A DNA stretch of 64,000 nt, taken from the NCBI GenBank assembly GCA_032622095.1, contig CP136069.1, positions 52,064,760-52,128,759 of the forward strand, in the 5' to 3' direction. This stretch comes from Siphonodentalium dalli (taxonomy: Eukaryota > Mollusca > Scaphopoda > Gadilida > Siphonodentaliidae). A model generated the notes under the pieces. The model saw only the letters and a program-made list of their open reading frames with translations. It searched no databases and was not told where the DNA came from. Both the position numbers and the translations under genes were made by a program. Positions 45,765-56,574 of this stretch are shown here, in pieces (the first letter of the stretch is position 1; each line of letters begins with the position of its first letter).

Positions 45765-47450
45765 ATGAACTGTGCCCTAATTGTTGAAGAATGGTGCAGA
45801 AACAATCGAGATACAAAACGCCCGTCCTATATTGCATTCTTAGATGCGAAATCTGCATTCGATGTGGTTATTCATGACAACCTACTGAAAAAGTTATATC
45901 ATCTAGGAGTGGAAGGTTGTGAATGGCAGATGCTAAAGAATATATATGACAGTCCTAAGACAGCTGTAAAATGGCAGAATCAACTATCAAACACATACAT
46001 TAACACCCAAGGAGTACGCCAAGGAGTTGTATTGAGTGCCGACCTATATAAAGTCTATATCAACAATCTACTTGACAGACTTTCTTCGTCAGAATATGCG
46101 ACTGTTATCGGTGACGTCAATGTAACATCACCTACCTGTGCAGATGACGTCACTCTAATGAGTAATGACCCAGTCGTGCTGCAGAGACTCATCAACATTT
46201 GCTTCGACTACAGCAGAATGGAAGGATATTTACTCCAACAGAAGAAAAGTGTGATTTTGAAAGTCAAAACCGGAAAGTCCCATGTTGATGATGAATTTGA
46301 GTGGAACATCGACAATGTTAACATGCCAGTGGTAAACAGCACACCACACATGGGAATCACACGTACCACATGTAACCAGGCTAACTCATCAGTTGAGGAA
46401 AACATCAAGAGAGCAACTCGAGCAACATATAGCCTTATGGGAGCTGGCTTACATGGTGAGAACGGGGTCGACCCTGTCACATCATTTGCATTATTTCGAA
46501 CATTCATCCTTCCCTTATACACATATGGACTAGAACTCTCTCTACCATCTGGGAGGATTCTTGATCAACTGGAGAAGCACCATAGGCGGATTTCTAGACA
46601 ACTACTTTCTCTACCGTGTAATGCGGCTAATGTCTCAGTATATATACTATCTGGTCTCTTACCCTTGCAAGCCGTCATCCACAAAAGAGCAATGGGTCTA
46701 TTTGGAAATATATCACGCCTAGCTGTGGACTCTTGTGAACATCAACTTGCCATGAGGCAACTTTCATTCAAACCATCTACCAGTAACAGTTGGTTTATTG
46801 CTGTGCAACAAATTTTTGCTACATACAACCTCCCAGATCCATTAGACATACTTCAACATCCTATGAGTAAAATGGAAATGAAGAATATGATCAACAAAGC
46901 AGTCAACACATACTGGAAAGAGCAAATTCTAAATGATGCCAACATGTACCCATCACTAAACTTCTTATCCAAAGAATATTCTCCCGGAAAATGTCATCCA
47001 GTAATTACATCCAGTACCACAAGCAGTAGAGACTACACTCGCATCCCAGTAAAAACTAAAATAGCCACTGGCACGTATATCTTGCAAACTAATCGAGTGA
47101 AGTTTAATAAGGCCGAAGTTGATCCTACCTGTCAACTCTGCAAGCAACATCCAGAGACTTTAGAACATTTCATACTGCAGTGTGACCACCTGAATGATGT
47201 GCGTAAAAGAGTGATGCCACACATTACTCAACTGATCCAGGATGCCAGTAAGTCTCATCCCGAGATTCTACAGCACAGCCTGCTCCAGATTGTGATTGAT
47301 GCGAATGCAGCCATTAATAATGGTACCACACCAGCTAAAGAGATCGGACTACTCCAATTCCATTCACGCAGACTATGCTACAACCTACACACAGAAAGAT
47401 ATAATAGTCTAAAATTGATAACCAAGTCGTTGGGTGACACCCATGGATGA
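45765..47450 (+). CDS. Non-LTR retrotransposon reverse transcriptase, 5'-truncated
   Basis: 561 residues after the first Met; the frame is open upstream to a TAA near 45700 and reads S-Y-P-L-Q-R-G-F-T-C-N-S-S-P just before it, a known motif of these enzymes. Core motif A is IAFLDAKSAFD (Asp27, Asp33), motif B is GVRQGVVLSADLY (about 83-95), and the catalytic motif is CADD (125-128) rather than the usual YADD/FADD. A C-terminal knuckle C456-x2-C-x8-H-x4-C follows. The enzyme copies element RNA into DNA at the target. The endonuclease domain and first reverse-transcriptase motifs are missing, so this is a typical 5'-truncated copy. The frame is intact over 1.7 kb, which suggests recent insertion. 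The clade is not certain. Confidence 0.9.
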   Translation: MNCALIVEEWCRNNRDTKRPSYIAFLDAKSAFDVVIHDNLLKKLYHLGVEGCEWQMLKNIYDSPKTAVKWQNQLSNTYINTQGVRQGVVLSADLYKVYINNLLDRLSSSEYATVIGDVNVTSPTCADDVTLMSNDPVVLQRLINICFDYSRMEGYLLQQKKSVILKVKTGKSHVDDEFEWNIDNVNMPVVNSTPHMGITRTTCNQANSSVEENIKRATRATYSLMGAGLHGENGVDPVTSFALFRTFILPLYTYGLELSLPSGRILDQLEKHHRRISRQLLSLPCNAANVSVYILSGLLPLQAVIHKRAMGLFGNISRLAVDSCEHQLAMRQLSFKPSTSNSWFIAVQQIFATYNLPDPLDILQHPMSKMEMKNMINKAVNTYWKEQILNDANMYPSLNFLSKEYSPGKCHPVITSSTTSSRDYTRIPVKTKIATGTYILQTNRVKFNKAEVDPTCQLCKQHPETLEHFILQCDHLNDVRKRVMPHITQLIQDASKSHPEILQHSLLQIVIDANAAINNGTTPAKEIGLLQFHSRRLCYNLHTERYNSLKLITKSLGDTHG

Positions 47451-47595
47451 TCTTATTTTATTACTGATTTTTTAACAGAAGTTTTAACCTGTACATAGAT
47501 ACGTACTAAAAACTGTGAATAATACCGAAAGGGTGTGCCTTTAAAGGCAGAAAGTCAAGAAACAGGTAAACAGGTAAACATGGCGCATGATATTA
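47451..47595 (+). mobile_element. 3' tail of the non-LTR element
   Basis: After the stop comes CCGAAAGGGTGTGCCTTTAA, GGCAGAAAGTCAAG and then ACAGGTAA repeated twice, a short tandem 3' end as seen in many non-LTR elements lacking poly-A. Confidence 0.5.
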
Positions 47596-47809
47596 TATAT
47601 ACGAATCTTACCGACTGAGACAACTTCCCCCTTTGGTCATGGATATTTAATATAGTGATCATTTGCATCATATTATAAAATATTGTGGTCGCTTGCACTA
47701 TGGATAAATGGCAAAATGATGTTCTATTTCATTGGAAGATAACTCCGATACCAACGAACCATCCCTTTAAATGGACTGGAAATTGGTTCATGTGTAATAC
47801 ATGTAACAT

Positions 47810-47996
47810 GTTTCACGTGCGACCGTGTCCTTGACCTTGACCTCGCTCATATTTGACCTCGACCGATCCGACTCAAATTTGCTATTTGCATGTTTCTGGA
47901 CCGATCGAACAATAGTTTTGTTCTTTCTCCTCAGACGGAGGCGATCGTGAAGAAATCCATAAATAGCCCGGACGAAGTCGGGTACATCAGCTAGTT
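47810..47996 (+). mobile_element. Helitron-like 3' end with TTGACCTTGACC
   Basis: The block ends AGCCCGGACGAAGTCGGGTA then CATCAG and CTAG before T. The CCCGG...GTCGGG hairpin close to a terminal CTAG is Helitron-like. A related end lies at 62154-62181. Upstream is CCTTGACCTTGACCTCGC, similar to the array at 61620. Confidence 0.5.
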
Positions 47997-47999
47997 ATT

Positions 48000-49500
48000 A
48001 ATAACTCTCTAATGACGAGATATAGCATTTAAACACCAGTGTTATGCAAACATTACTTTTAGAGTGTCATTATTGATCAAAGTAAAAATAATCCAATAAA
48101 ACATCAAATCAAAATGTAATCAGAACTTGACAGCAAACATTGGGAAAGGTCAACGCATTGACAAATATTCTGAAAAAAATCACATTTAGACTAAACTATT
48201 TGAATTTACTATGTGATTGGCGATGTTTTTGAAAATCTATGAAACAGCTTTGTTTGCATAACATTTGTTTCAACACATGATATTTTTTATTGGAAAGCTA
48301 TCAATTATTAATATTAGAACAAAGCTCTTTAAAAACACTTCTTCGAATATTTCCGTTATTTCGTTAACAACTCTTCTTCAAATATCTCCGTTATTTCGTC
48401 AAAAACACTTCTTCTCATACAAATCACCGTTATTTAGCAAATTCATATTATTTATAGAGTTATTGCCTGCCCTTCATATTAAATATGAAGCTAACATGCA
48501 GGATTACCAAAACATGTCTTCATTTAGTGGACAATCCCAAGTTCGCGTGCCACGCGTGGTTGGATTGTCCATTTATTAATGACCATTTTAGGTACCGATT
48601 GTCCATTTATAAGTGGACAATCCTTGAAGAATTGCCTGTATTTTGGAGTATACCACGTCATCTTAATTCAAGTCATGCAGCTTAGTTATACGGATGGAAT
48701 GTATCACCGACTACTTGGCTTTCATAGCTGATCTTACCAAAAACAAAGCAATCAGTTGGTTTGACATATTTTAATAGCAAAAGCTAAAGAGATCAAGATA
48801 CAAGTTTTAAAATAACGTAAGCGATAGGTTAGCAATACTTCGATCAAAGATGGAAACTTACAACCATTGTTCAAACGTCAACGACACGTTCAAATGACCA
48901 ATGCCGACTGCAAATTACGTGGTGTTATCTTCGTGAGTTAGTGTGAAATGATTGTTTTGAAGTTTTGGTTTTTTGTTATGTAAATAAATGATTGGTCAAT
49001 CGATTGGCGAAATTAATCATTTCAATTCTTCGACATCCACATTGTTATCTACTTCCTGGCTTAAGGCCAACATATATTTCGTACCTGTCACATTGTACGT
49101 ATATAACTCGTATAAATCCGAGCAGCCACATACCATATTACCACTTGAATCTATCAGTACCGGAGCCGGTACCGCGATACCACCACCGGAACCGTCCCGG
49201 TACCGATAGGTATGGAACCGCCGAAACGTTGAGAAGCCTGATAACAACCCGTTTTTTTAAACCAAAATAAATTGGAAATTTCCTGATAAAATTTAAAAAT
49301 GCATGTATAAGTCAACAAAAATACTGGACATCTCCAAAGAATTGTAAACACGAGCTGCTTCAAAGTAAACAAATTTGATCTTTATTTCTAATGAAAATGA
49401 GAGAAAAGAATATAAAATAATCGGAATCTCAAGCCAATGTATATGCCATTGCACGCATGGAAAGGGTCGGTTCAATTGACTTAGATGTTGGTGAATATAA
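48000..49500. other. No gene; small inverted words near 48520-48625
   Basis: GTGGACAATCC and GGATTGTCCA alternate four times between 48527 and 48625, able to form small hairpins. GC-rich GGTACCG words recur at 49155-49205. Nothing else recognised. Confidence 0.4.
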
Positions 49501-49529
49501 TATAAAATACTTACAGAAATATTTGCGAC

Positions 49530-49832
49530 ATGGCGGCTTTGGATGATCATCGTGGACTGGTGATATGTCTCGTGGTTGGTGCACTCTGCATCTATTCGTT
49601 TGCGGAGAATTGTCAGCCGCCTGATTTGAACAAAATGACAGAACCGCCATTGACCATCAGACACAGCATAGACAGCCTCAACATAATGCGATGTCAGAGG
49701 GCGTGTGCATACACACTGGGATGCGAAAAGGTTGCATATGATGGTACCAAGAAGATCTGCCATTTCCTGGGAACAGTGGGAACAGAAGTTCCAGACGACA
49801 GTGTTTTCAAATACGCCAATAGATCCATCCTG
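49530..49832 (+). CDS. First exon of a secreted PAN/apple-like protein
   Basis: 101 codons in phase 0 to a CTG|GTATGT donor. Residues 10-25 (LVICLVVGALCIYSFA) form a signal peptide with cleavage likely before E26. The rest has cysteines at 28, 55, 59, 65 and 77; the pattern C-x3-C-x5-C then E-K-V-A-Y-D-G-T-K-K-I-C-H-F-L matches PAN/apple domains, small disulphide-linked modules that bind proteins or glycans outside the cell and are common in mollusc secreted and surface proteins. ATG context GCGACATGG is good. Later exons were not securely found; a possible last exon is at 57697. The 3' end and donor are partly duplicated at 50228. Confidence 0.7.
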
Positions 49833-50227
49833 GTATGTATTGTTTTTCGCGAGTTAGAATTAACCCCTGGTCAAGTAGCCATGCTATAGTTTAATACGAT
49901 GTATGTTGGTGGGTCCTGCTGAATTACTATGATACTGGCAGGGCAACGAGATACCGTAACTTTTTTCTAAAGTTGTCATTTTCGCGGTGTTGAGAAAAAG
50001 AAGTGTCTATACGAAACGTTCAAGAACATACATGTGTATATATTTAATAATACGACGTTTGGGTGCTGACATGTTATATGTCCATTTACCGCGAAAATGT
50101 GATATTGGTACCATCAACATCCGGAGCGTATTTCGCGTCTATTAATATAACCAAATTACACATTGGATTATTCAAATTCAAATGAGAACCCGTTCAAAAT
50201 CGTGCCATTTCCACAAATGACAAATGC

Positions 50228-50290
50228 TTTCAAATACGCCAATGGAACGGAACCACCGTGGTATGTATTGTTTTTTTGCGAGTTCGAATA
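50228..50290 (+). pseudogene. Duplicated exon end and donor of the PAN gene
   Basis: TTTCAAATACGCCAAT, then GTGGTATGTATTGTTTTT and GCGAGTT, repeat 49806-49861 with a changed and slightly longer middle. Only the exon's last ~12 codons and the donor region are present, so it is a partial duplication, not a full exon. Confidence 0.65.
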
Positions 50291-50877
50291 CTCGAAATCA
50301 GTTGCTCGTATAGTAGATTCCCCCATTACATTCACAACGACTTGGCCATTTACACTTCGCTCGGAAATAACGTCTTCCATAAATAGAAACGATATATGCC
50401 GGACTATGTCGATCACGTGATTGGTCATGTGCATTCAACCGGGAAATACATCTGTTGACTGGGAGACTCGGCTGTTAAACTTGAACTAATTATTGCTATT
50501 TATTACTATTGATCATAATACATGCTGGTACTACCATGCAGTGAATAAATCTGCTCCAATCACATCTTTGCATCAACGAGTCAGGGTCATCGCCTTATTA
50601 CCAAGGCGGTGTATTGCAGCATTGCGCGAATATGGTTTCTATTTATGGAAGAGGTTTTTTTTTACGCGAGCGAAGCGTAATATGACCGAGTCGCTGAGAA
50701 TGCCTCCATTGGTACCGCGGAGGCCAAAATTGAGAAGTTGCATCTATTTTCAGTATATGGCATCTAGCCGGGGAATTCCCAAAAGCAATGCCACACGAAA
50801 TCGCAGTTTTATTAACTTCACTGACATAATACAAACAGGAATTAAAGGCCAACTTAATCTTCGAATCACCAGATAAC

Positions 50878-51200
50878 ATTTTATTATGTCAGCTCTTGCG
50901 ATAGCCAATCCGCGTCGATAAATAGTGACGGTGTATGAACCCATATTAGGTTAGTGGCCTCATATGAAATCAATATTAAGTGCTTAACCACCATCCTGTT
51001 TTTCAGAAATACAAAACTATGTCACCTCGGGGATATTTTTGTTGTATTTTGGCGCCAAAAATGAATATCTGTCGGAAATCATGTTACCATGTACCAAAAC
51101 ATGCATGCGATATATTTGAGGAATTCTAGAGACTATTGAATTAACTATCAAACTCAATGTGTTGTCCTACATCTGGTGATTAGCCATTGACTCAATGTGT
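50878..51200 (-). repeat. Repeat E, copy 3
   Basis: In reverse complement this matches parts of 8650-9085: GAGCTGACATAAT, ATATCGCATGC, GGTACATGGTA and ACTCAATGTGTTG. The central TATTATGTCAGTGGAC unit is absent. Confidence 0.65.
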
Positions 51201-51209
51201 TGCCGTTCA

Positions 51210-51700
51210 ACACACACTGCCAGCGTATATACCGTTTTGCCAGAGTATAATCTGTTACACCATGGGATTACATGGGTGTTATGCATTTCCTGTTCCACCA
51301 GCATTTTGCCAGAGTAAAGCTGGGTACACCATAACTTTACTAGGAATTTACACGGGTATATCCTTTTTGCATGGTTTTACCAGAGTAGACACCATGTAAA
51401 TCATGGTTTTACCAGAGATTAATTTGTTACACCATGACTCCATCTATAATTGACTGGAGTATGTTCTATATTACATGGGTTTACATTGGTTTTACCCATG
51501 TATGCCTGTTTCACTAGCATTTTACTAAAGTAAAGTGGGGTACACCATGCCATTACTTGGACTTTCAAGGGTATGTCATTTTTACACGGATTTTGTATGT
51601 CTGTTACCAGCGTATATAATTGTTTATCTGACTTTACCATATTTTACCAGAGGCGAGCCCCGTAAACAATGGTTTACCTGGCTTTTACCAAAGTGTTTTT
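51210..51700 (+). repeat. Degenerate tandem repeat with TACACCATG
   Basis: Units of some 60-80 bp recur with TTTACCAGAGTA, GTTACACCATG and TACATGGGTTTTAC variants. No coding meaning is seen despite open frames. Confidence 0.55.
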
Positions 51701-52309
51701 ATAAGTGTTATGTCCCTACTTCATCATATAACTGGATTATTGAAGATGAAGATAAACTGGTTTGTTAAAGAGTTAGTTGTTTCCTTATACACTGTATTTA
51801 CCAACATGTTGCTGCTTTGTGATTAATGGGGTGGGCATTATTTTGTTTTTAAATAATTGGAATATATTCAATAAACAATGTTTTACCAACGGTACCTTAT
51901 ATATTTTTCAGTCCGTAAGCGGAAACAAATGTATTTTATTAGGCCTTAGCATTACATCGCGTCACATTATTCGCGTGATGTACGTGGTGAGTTCATTTGT
52001 CGGTATTCGGTATTAATATTCACGGTCTACATCTACATGTCACATATATACCATATATACGTACCCGTCATACAGGGGCGTGGACAGATAGTTTCCTTTA
52101 GGGGTGTCCAACTCAGAATTACAACAGCACCCCTTGAACCAAACATAACCGTTTCTTTACTGAATGGATTCTCCCCTTAGATATAAAAGCATGTATGGGA
52201 ATGGTCTATTACTTGTTTGGAGATGTATGCAGGACAAATTAGCAGACGACTGTCAGACGAAAATATAATACAATTTCTGAACGATTCGTATTAATTGGTG
52301 GGAAATGTT

Positions 52310-52400
52310 CAGATAATAAGTTCAACAAACGACATATTGAACTTATGATATGAAAATTTCCTAAGGGAACTACTCGTCAATGAGTATTTAGTATAAAACG
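52310..52400 (-). repeat. Unoccupied copy of the palindromic repeat at 176-243
   Basis: GATAATAAGTTCAAC is followed after ~10 bases by ATTGAACTTATGATATGA and then CCTAAGGGAACTA and ATGAGTATTTAGTATA, the complement of 181-243. The 6.1-kb element is absent from the loop. Confidence 0.75.
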
Positions 52401-52760
52401 AGTTAATGTCCGTGAAATTCCATTTGCACCACCGTCCATCATTGCGTTGAAATTGGTAAACTGGTACCAGAAGGTTTCCAAATTCCAACTGTTCGAAATT
52501 TCCAACCTGACATTCCCTACGGCTGGAAATTTTTCAACTGATGGCCATTTCAGTTGAAGAACTAGACCCACAGTTGGATAGTATTCGACTTTTGGTATAA
52601 AACCAACAATTTCCCCACTGAATTTTGGTTGGAAATCAAACTATCCATACGATTTCAACCTATATTTTCGACATGAAATTTCCAATTGCTGATCAATTTG
52701 ACCAAAGTTCCGGAGGTGGGGTGAGACACCCACTGTCGCTACGTCCCTGATCTGTTCGTC
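52400..52760 (-). repeat. Repeat F, copy 1 (GGAAATTTC-rich)
   Basis: In reverse complement it begins GGACGTAGCGACAGTGGGTG and GTCTCACCCCACCTCC, then repeated TTGGAAATTTC words. It matches 58010-58400. Confidence 0.65.
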
Positions 52761-52940
52761 CGATCATATAGTTGATGTAGTTTCCTTCTGTTGATGTCAT
52801 GGACTTGGAAATTGCCTATAGAAGAATAAAACTTATTATTGTGACGGCCATATGCATATCGACACCTTCGTTTTGATTGAACTAAAATGTAGTTATCTCC
52901 AGGATAACGTTAATCTATATATTGGTGTGGCTTGAACTAA

Positions 52941-53411
52941 AGGTACTCAATCCGATCAGAGGGTTCCCATCTCAACAGATTCCAACAACAACAATCCGAT
53001 CAGAGGGTCCTATATTACTATTTCTTTGGCTTTGGGGGTAGGAAATATTTGATTCGAGTCGAGGAACCCATCAAACAAAGCTCAGAGTTATTAGATATTG
53101 ATTTTTGAAATTTGTTATTTCCTCGAGATGAGTACTAATAATTGCCGTAACCTGCTCGAGATGTGTACACCAAAACACTATTCAAACAGACAAGGATGGA
53201 TAACTCTAAAATCAAGTGGTAATAATAACGCAATTATGACTGTGTTCTGGGCCAGAAGGTATTCCCGATAATGAAAAATAATAGATTTCTAAAATCGATA
53301 TATAACAAATCAGAGCTTTGATGGGTGACTTCCTCGACTCGAATCAAATATTTTTGACCCCCGAAGCCATTGAAATAGTAATTGAGAGGAGTTTTATCGG
53401 ATTGAGTACCT
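52941..53411 (-). mobile_element. MITE family B, copy 4
   Basis: Left end AGGTACTCAATCCG is preceded by CTAA and right end CGGATTGAGTACCT is followed by TTAA. Its interior is the complement of copy 1, including ACCCCCGAAGCCATTG. One side of the TTAA duplication has mutated. Confidence 0.8.
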
Positions 53412-53557
53412 TTAAAGATTCCAAAGTTTTGCTAACCGAGTAAGGATGTGGGTTTGCGAGAATGGCACTAAAATGGATAATTCAAATTTTTGTAACCGCT
53501 TTATCTAATCTTGTACAAATATCCACATGCTATGAACAATCTAATGGTGTTGTTTAA

Positions 53558-53983
53558 AGGTACTCAATCCGATCAGACGTTTCCCATATCATCAAGATAC
53601 GACAACAACAACAATTTTTTCAAAATACCCTTTAGTTATCATAATCGATTAATTGCAACAAAATAATGCTATGGGATCAAATTTCCCAAAACGTGTTATT
53701 TATCAACATTTTGTTCAACGAAATATGGCCGTATTATCACTCGAGTATCACTAAATTTTGCCGTATTACCACTTGATTTTAGAGTTGTCCATCTTCATCC
53801 GCAATTTTGTCCGAGACCGTCCGTTTGACGACGTTTTTCTGGGTCACAATTAATTGCACAACTCGAGAAATAACAAACTTTAAAAATCGATATCTGATCA
53901 CTCTGAGATTTGATGGTTGGGTTCCTCGACTCGAATCAAATATTTGTTATCCCCGAAGCCAAAGAAATAGTAATTTAGGAGCG
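53558..53983 (+). mobile_element. MITE family B, copy 5
   Basis: Starts AGGTACTCAATCCGATCAGA after TTAA (53554-53557) and ends at a TTAA (53984-53987). It shares AACAACAACAATTTTTTC and CATCTTCATCCGCAATTTTG with copy 2. Confidence 0.7.
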
Positions 53984-53989
53984 TTAATT

Positions 53990-54075
53990 CGGAAAATTCA
54001 TCTTAAGACAGGGGGGTCATTCACTTTTTTCAGCCGCGAAAAAAGTCACTTTTTTCCAAGTGGTCACAATTTTTT
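53990..54075 (+). repeat. GGGGGG / AAAAAAGTCACTTTTTTCC repeat
   Basis: CAGGGGGGTCATTCACTTTT and AAAAAAGTCACTTTTTTCC form a short family also seen at 56335-56490, 60588-60730 and 61315-61480, each pairing a G or C run with a TTTTTTCC tract. Confidence 0.6.
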
Positions 54076-54399
54076 CCTCTTACAACATTTCTGCAATATA
54101 ATTGCCTCAAAGTGTTCAGCATCGTTGTTAAGGTGTATATGACACTTAGTGCAGCGCTTAGGGTGTAGTTAGTGTGGATATAGGCATGATGCTTCTCAGA
54201 AATCAAGATTACGAACCAACTCTCAGGAATTCGCCTTTTACATCCGATCACATTGCCATGTACCAATGATACTGGTTCCAGATGAACATGGACAGTTATG
54301 TAGCACATGAATAAACTTTAATGTAAATAAAATGAAAAAAGCTATTCATTCATAGCATTAATATTTACTCATTATACCTGATCAAATACAACCTCTGAC

Positions 54400-54545
54400 G
54401 ACCTCATTCTATTTTGGTCTCGACCAACCATGGCGAACTAGCTACAGAATGAGGGTCACACATGGTGAATTTGGTAATACTATAGCCCACTATGCTGGGT
54501 AGCATCACTAAACTCACCCTCCTTGGAGCTTATTCTGCAGACTGC
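54400..54545 (+). repeat. Repeat G hairpin, distant copy
   Basis: CAGAATGAGGGTCACACATG and CACTAAACTCACCCTCC with TTATTCTG reproduce the unit-joining hairpin of 19590-20740, with more changes. Confidence 0.65.
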
Positions 54546-54660
54546 ATATGTCTAATGAGCTACATCAGACAATATTTGGGGACGAAACAATCAATAATTT
54601 ACTGATCAGCACATGTATTATGTGTGTTATTTGGGGTTTTTCCTGGGTTTTTTTTTAGAT

Positions 54661-56226
54661 CACTTCCTGTAAAGTGTAAGCCGAGGCCGAGGCCGGCTCC
54701 AAATAAAAGGTGTAATCGGGGTGTTATCTGGATGTCCGGATTGAGACATGGAATACATTACCGTTTGAATTGTTTTAAAATTCACAAATTTGTTGATTTT
54801 ATTCAACTTTTTCGTTCTGGAACACACTAAAAAGTATAAGCGGCCTGGCTCCAATTAAAAGGTGTAAGCGGCTTATATGTGCTTAGCGGTATAGGTAATC
54901 GGATTAACTACTTGACGACTCTAGACTATTAGTCTATGGTGTTTTGTATCATTTGAGGCTTTTTGGGAAATAATAATTTAGAAAGTGAAATACATGATAA
55001 AATAAATTTAATCACAATGCATAAAACAATATAAAGACTATACATTTTCATGTTCGGTGCTGGGTGACACCTCTCAGAATGCGTTCGATTCTATTAGGGG
55101 CCATCTTGTAGAATGTTTGGAGAAAAATGAATTTACAATGTTTCCAACGGTGAAGAGACCACTGAAATTAAAGAAAAAACAGTCTTGTCTACGACCTTAG
55201 CTTGACTGTAGCGAATGTAGATTGCCAAATATTTTTGATGATATGATTGAGTGTAGCCAGGAGAGATGCGATACATGGGCCCACTATAGAAATACAAATA
55301 TTTCCATCAGTAACGTGTCAACCATAGATTATGTTTGTAGTAAATGTTTGTAATTGTTGTTAATATTCAGATAGTTGTCTCGGTATCGTCTCCATATTGT
55401 CGCCATTGCTTTGTCAACGTTATTGGCACGTATCTTATATACGGATAGCGATGGTGACGTGGTCGGAACTTGTGGGTTTGATACCGCGAGACCACTATTT
55501 GAATATTAATTTCGCACACCACCTGTATGAGGAATATCGTTGAATTTGATATTCTTTGTTATCATTTTATATAGGCTACTATGGCATAATTTGTCATACT
55601 TGTGACATAAATATTCAGATAGTTGTCTCGGTTTCGTCTCCATATTTTCGCCATTGCTTTATCAAAGTTATCATTTAAAATAAATGTATTCACTTTCTAA
55701 ATTATTATTTCGCCAAAAACCTCAAATGCCCCAAAACACAATAGTCTAGAGTTGCCAATTAGTTAATCCGATTACATATAACGCTAAGCACATCATAAGC
55801 CGCTTACACATTTTAATTGGAGCCGGTCGCTTACACTTTATAGTGTGCTACAGAACGAAAAAAAACAAAAAGTTGAATAAAATCAACACATTTGTGAATT
55901 TAAAAACAATTCAAACGTTAATGTATTCCATGTCATAACCCAGACATATGTACTAAATTTCAGTCATATCCGTTTATAAACAAAGAAGATAATGCGACAC
56001 CGCTTACACTTTTTAGTGTGTTCCAGAAAGAAAAAGTTTAATAAAATCAACAAATTTGTTAATTAAACAAATTCAAACGATTTGTATTCCATATCTGAGC
56101 CCGGACATATACACCAAATTTCATTCATATCCATTGAGAAACAACAGACCAAGCGCGACATAACAGCCCGCTTACACCTTTTATTTGGAACCGGCCTCGG
56201 CCTCGGCTTACACTTTATAGTGTGCC
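54661..56226. mobile_element. Element with long inverted arms carrying a PHD-finger relic
   Basis: Arms about 54661-55010 and 55672-56226 are inverted copies, starting AGTGTAAGCCGAGGCCGAGG and ending TAATAATTTAGAAAGTGAA; the right arm contains an extra internal duplication. The middle holds a decayed coding piece (55042-55353) and a direct repeat of TTCAGATAGTTGTCTCGGT (about 55366 and 55617). No transposase is visible. Confidence 0.75.
55042..55353 (+). pseudogene. C-terminal fragment with degenerate PHD finger
   Basis: One frame, broken only by a TAG at 55198, reads N-A-F-D-S-I-R-G-H-L-V-E-C-L, a basic stretch RPLKLKKKQ, then C-S-E-C, RLPNIFDDMIEC, x4, C-D-T-W-A-H and C-S-K-C before the final TAA. 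The spacing C-x2-C-x11-C-x4-C-x4-H-x2-(N)-x14-C-x2-C is that of a PHD finger with the sixth ligand changed from Cys to Asn. PHD fingers read histone tails. A linker plus a C-terminal PHD finger resembles large transposon proteins in invertebrates that carry a Ulp1-type protease, which is inference. The stop and lost ligand make it non-functional. Confidence 0.65.
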
Positions 56227-56334
56227 CCCTGTTTCGTGTTATTACAAAAGTTGGAATGACTTAGAAGAACCAGAAACGGAAATAGGGTAACTGTAATACT
56301 GACCATCAAGCTTAAATGGTGTGAGACTACAGAT

Positions 56335-56490
56335 TTGGAGGTAAAAAGGGGGTGGGTACCCCGCATGAAATTGGAAAAAAATATTGTTTCCTTCAAATAG
56401 GGGGGTGGTGGGTACACAAGAGCCGGAAAAAAGTTTTTTCAGCCTACTGTCATGTCACTTTTTTCCGACCCCCCCCCCCCTGCTTAAGAT
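56335..56490 (+). repeat. GGGGGTGGGTACC / TTTTTTCCGACCCCCC repeat
   Basis: AAAAAGGGGGTGGGTACC, GGAAAAAAGTTTTTTCAG and a C run at 56469-56481 belong to the G/C-run family at 53990, 60588 and 61315. Confidence 0.6.
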
Positions 56491-56574
56491 TGCTGAATCG
56501 GATCGTGCGGATCAGGGATGTGAGCCGGGGAGTGGCACCACAATTGTAGAGAGGGCAAGGGAATACAGACAAGA

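Noticed and set aside
46208-46522. 104-codon minus-strand frame
   Set aside because: It is the antisense of the reverse transcriptase ORF.
49017-49247. 76-codon minus-strand frame with GSGGGIAVPAP
   Set aside because: Produced by GGTACCG-type repeats; no homologue-like motif.
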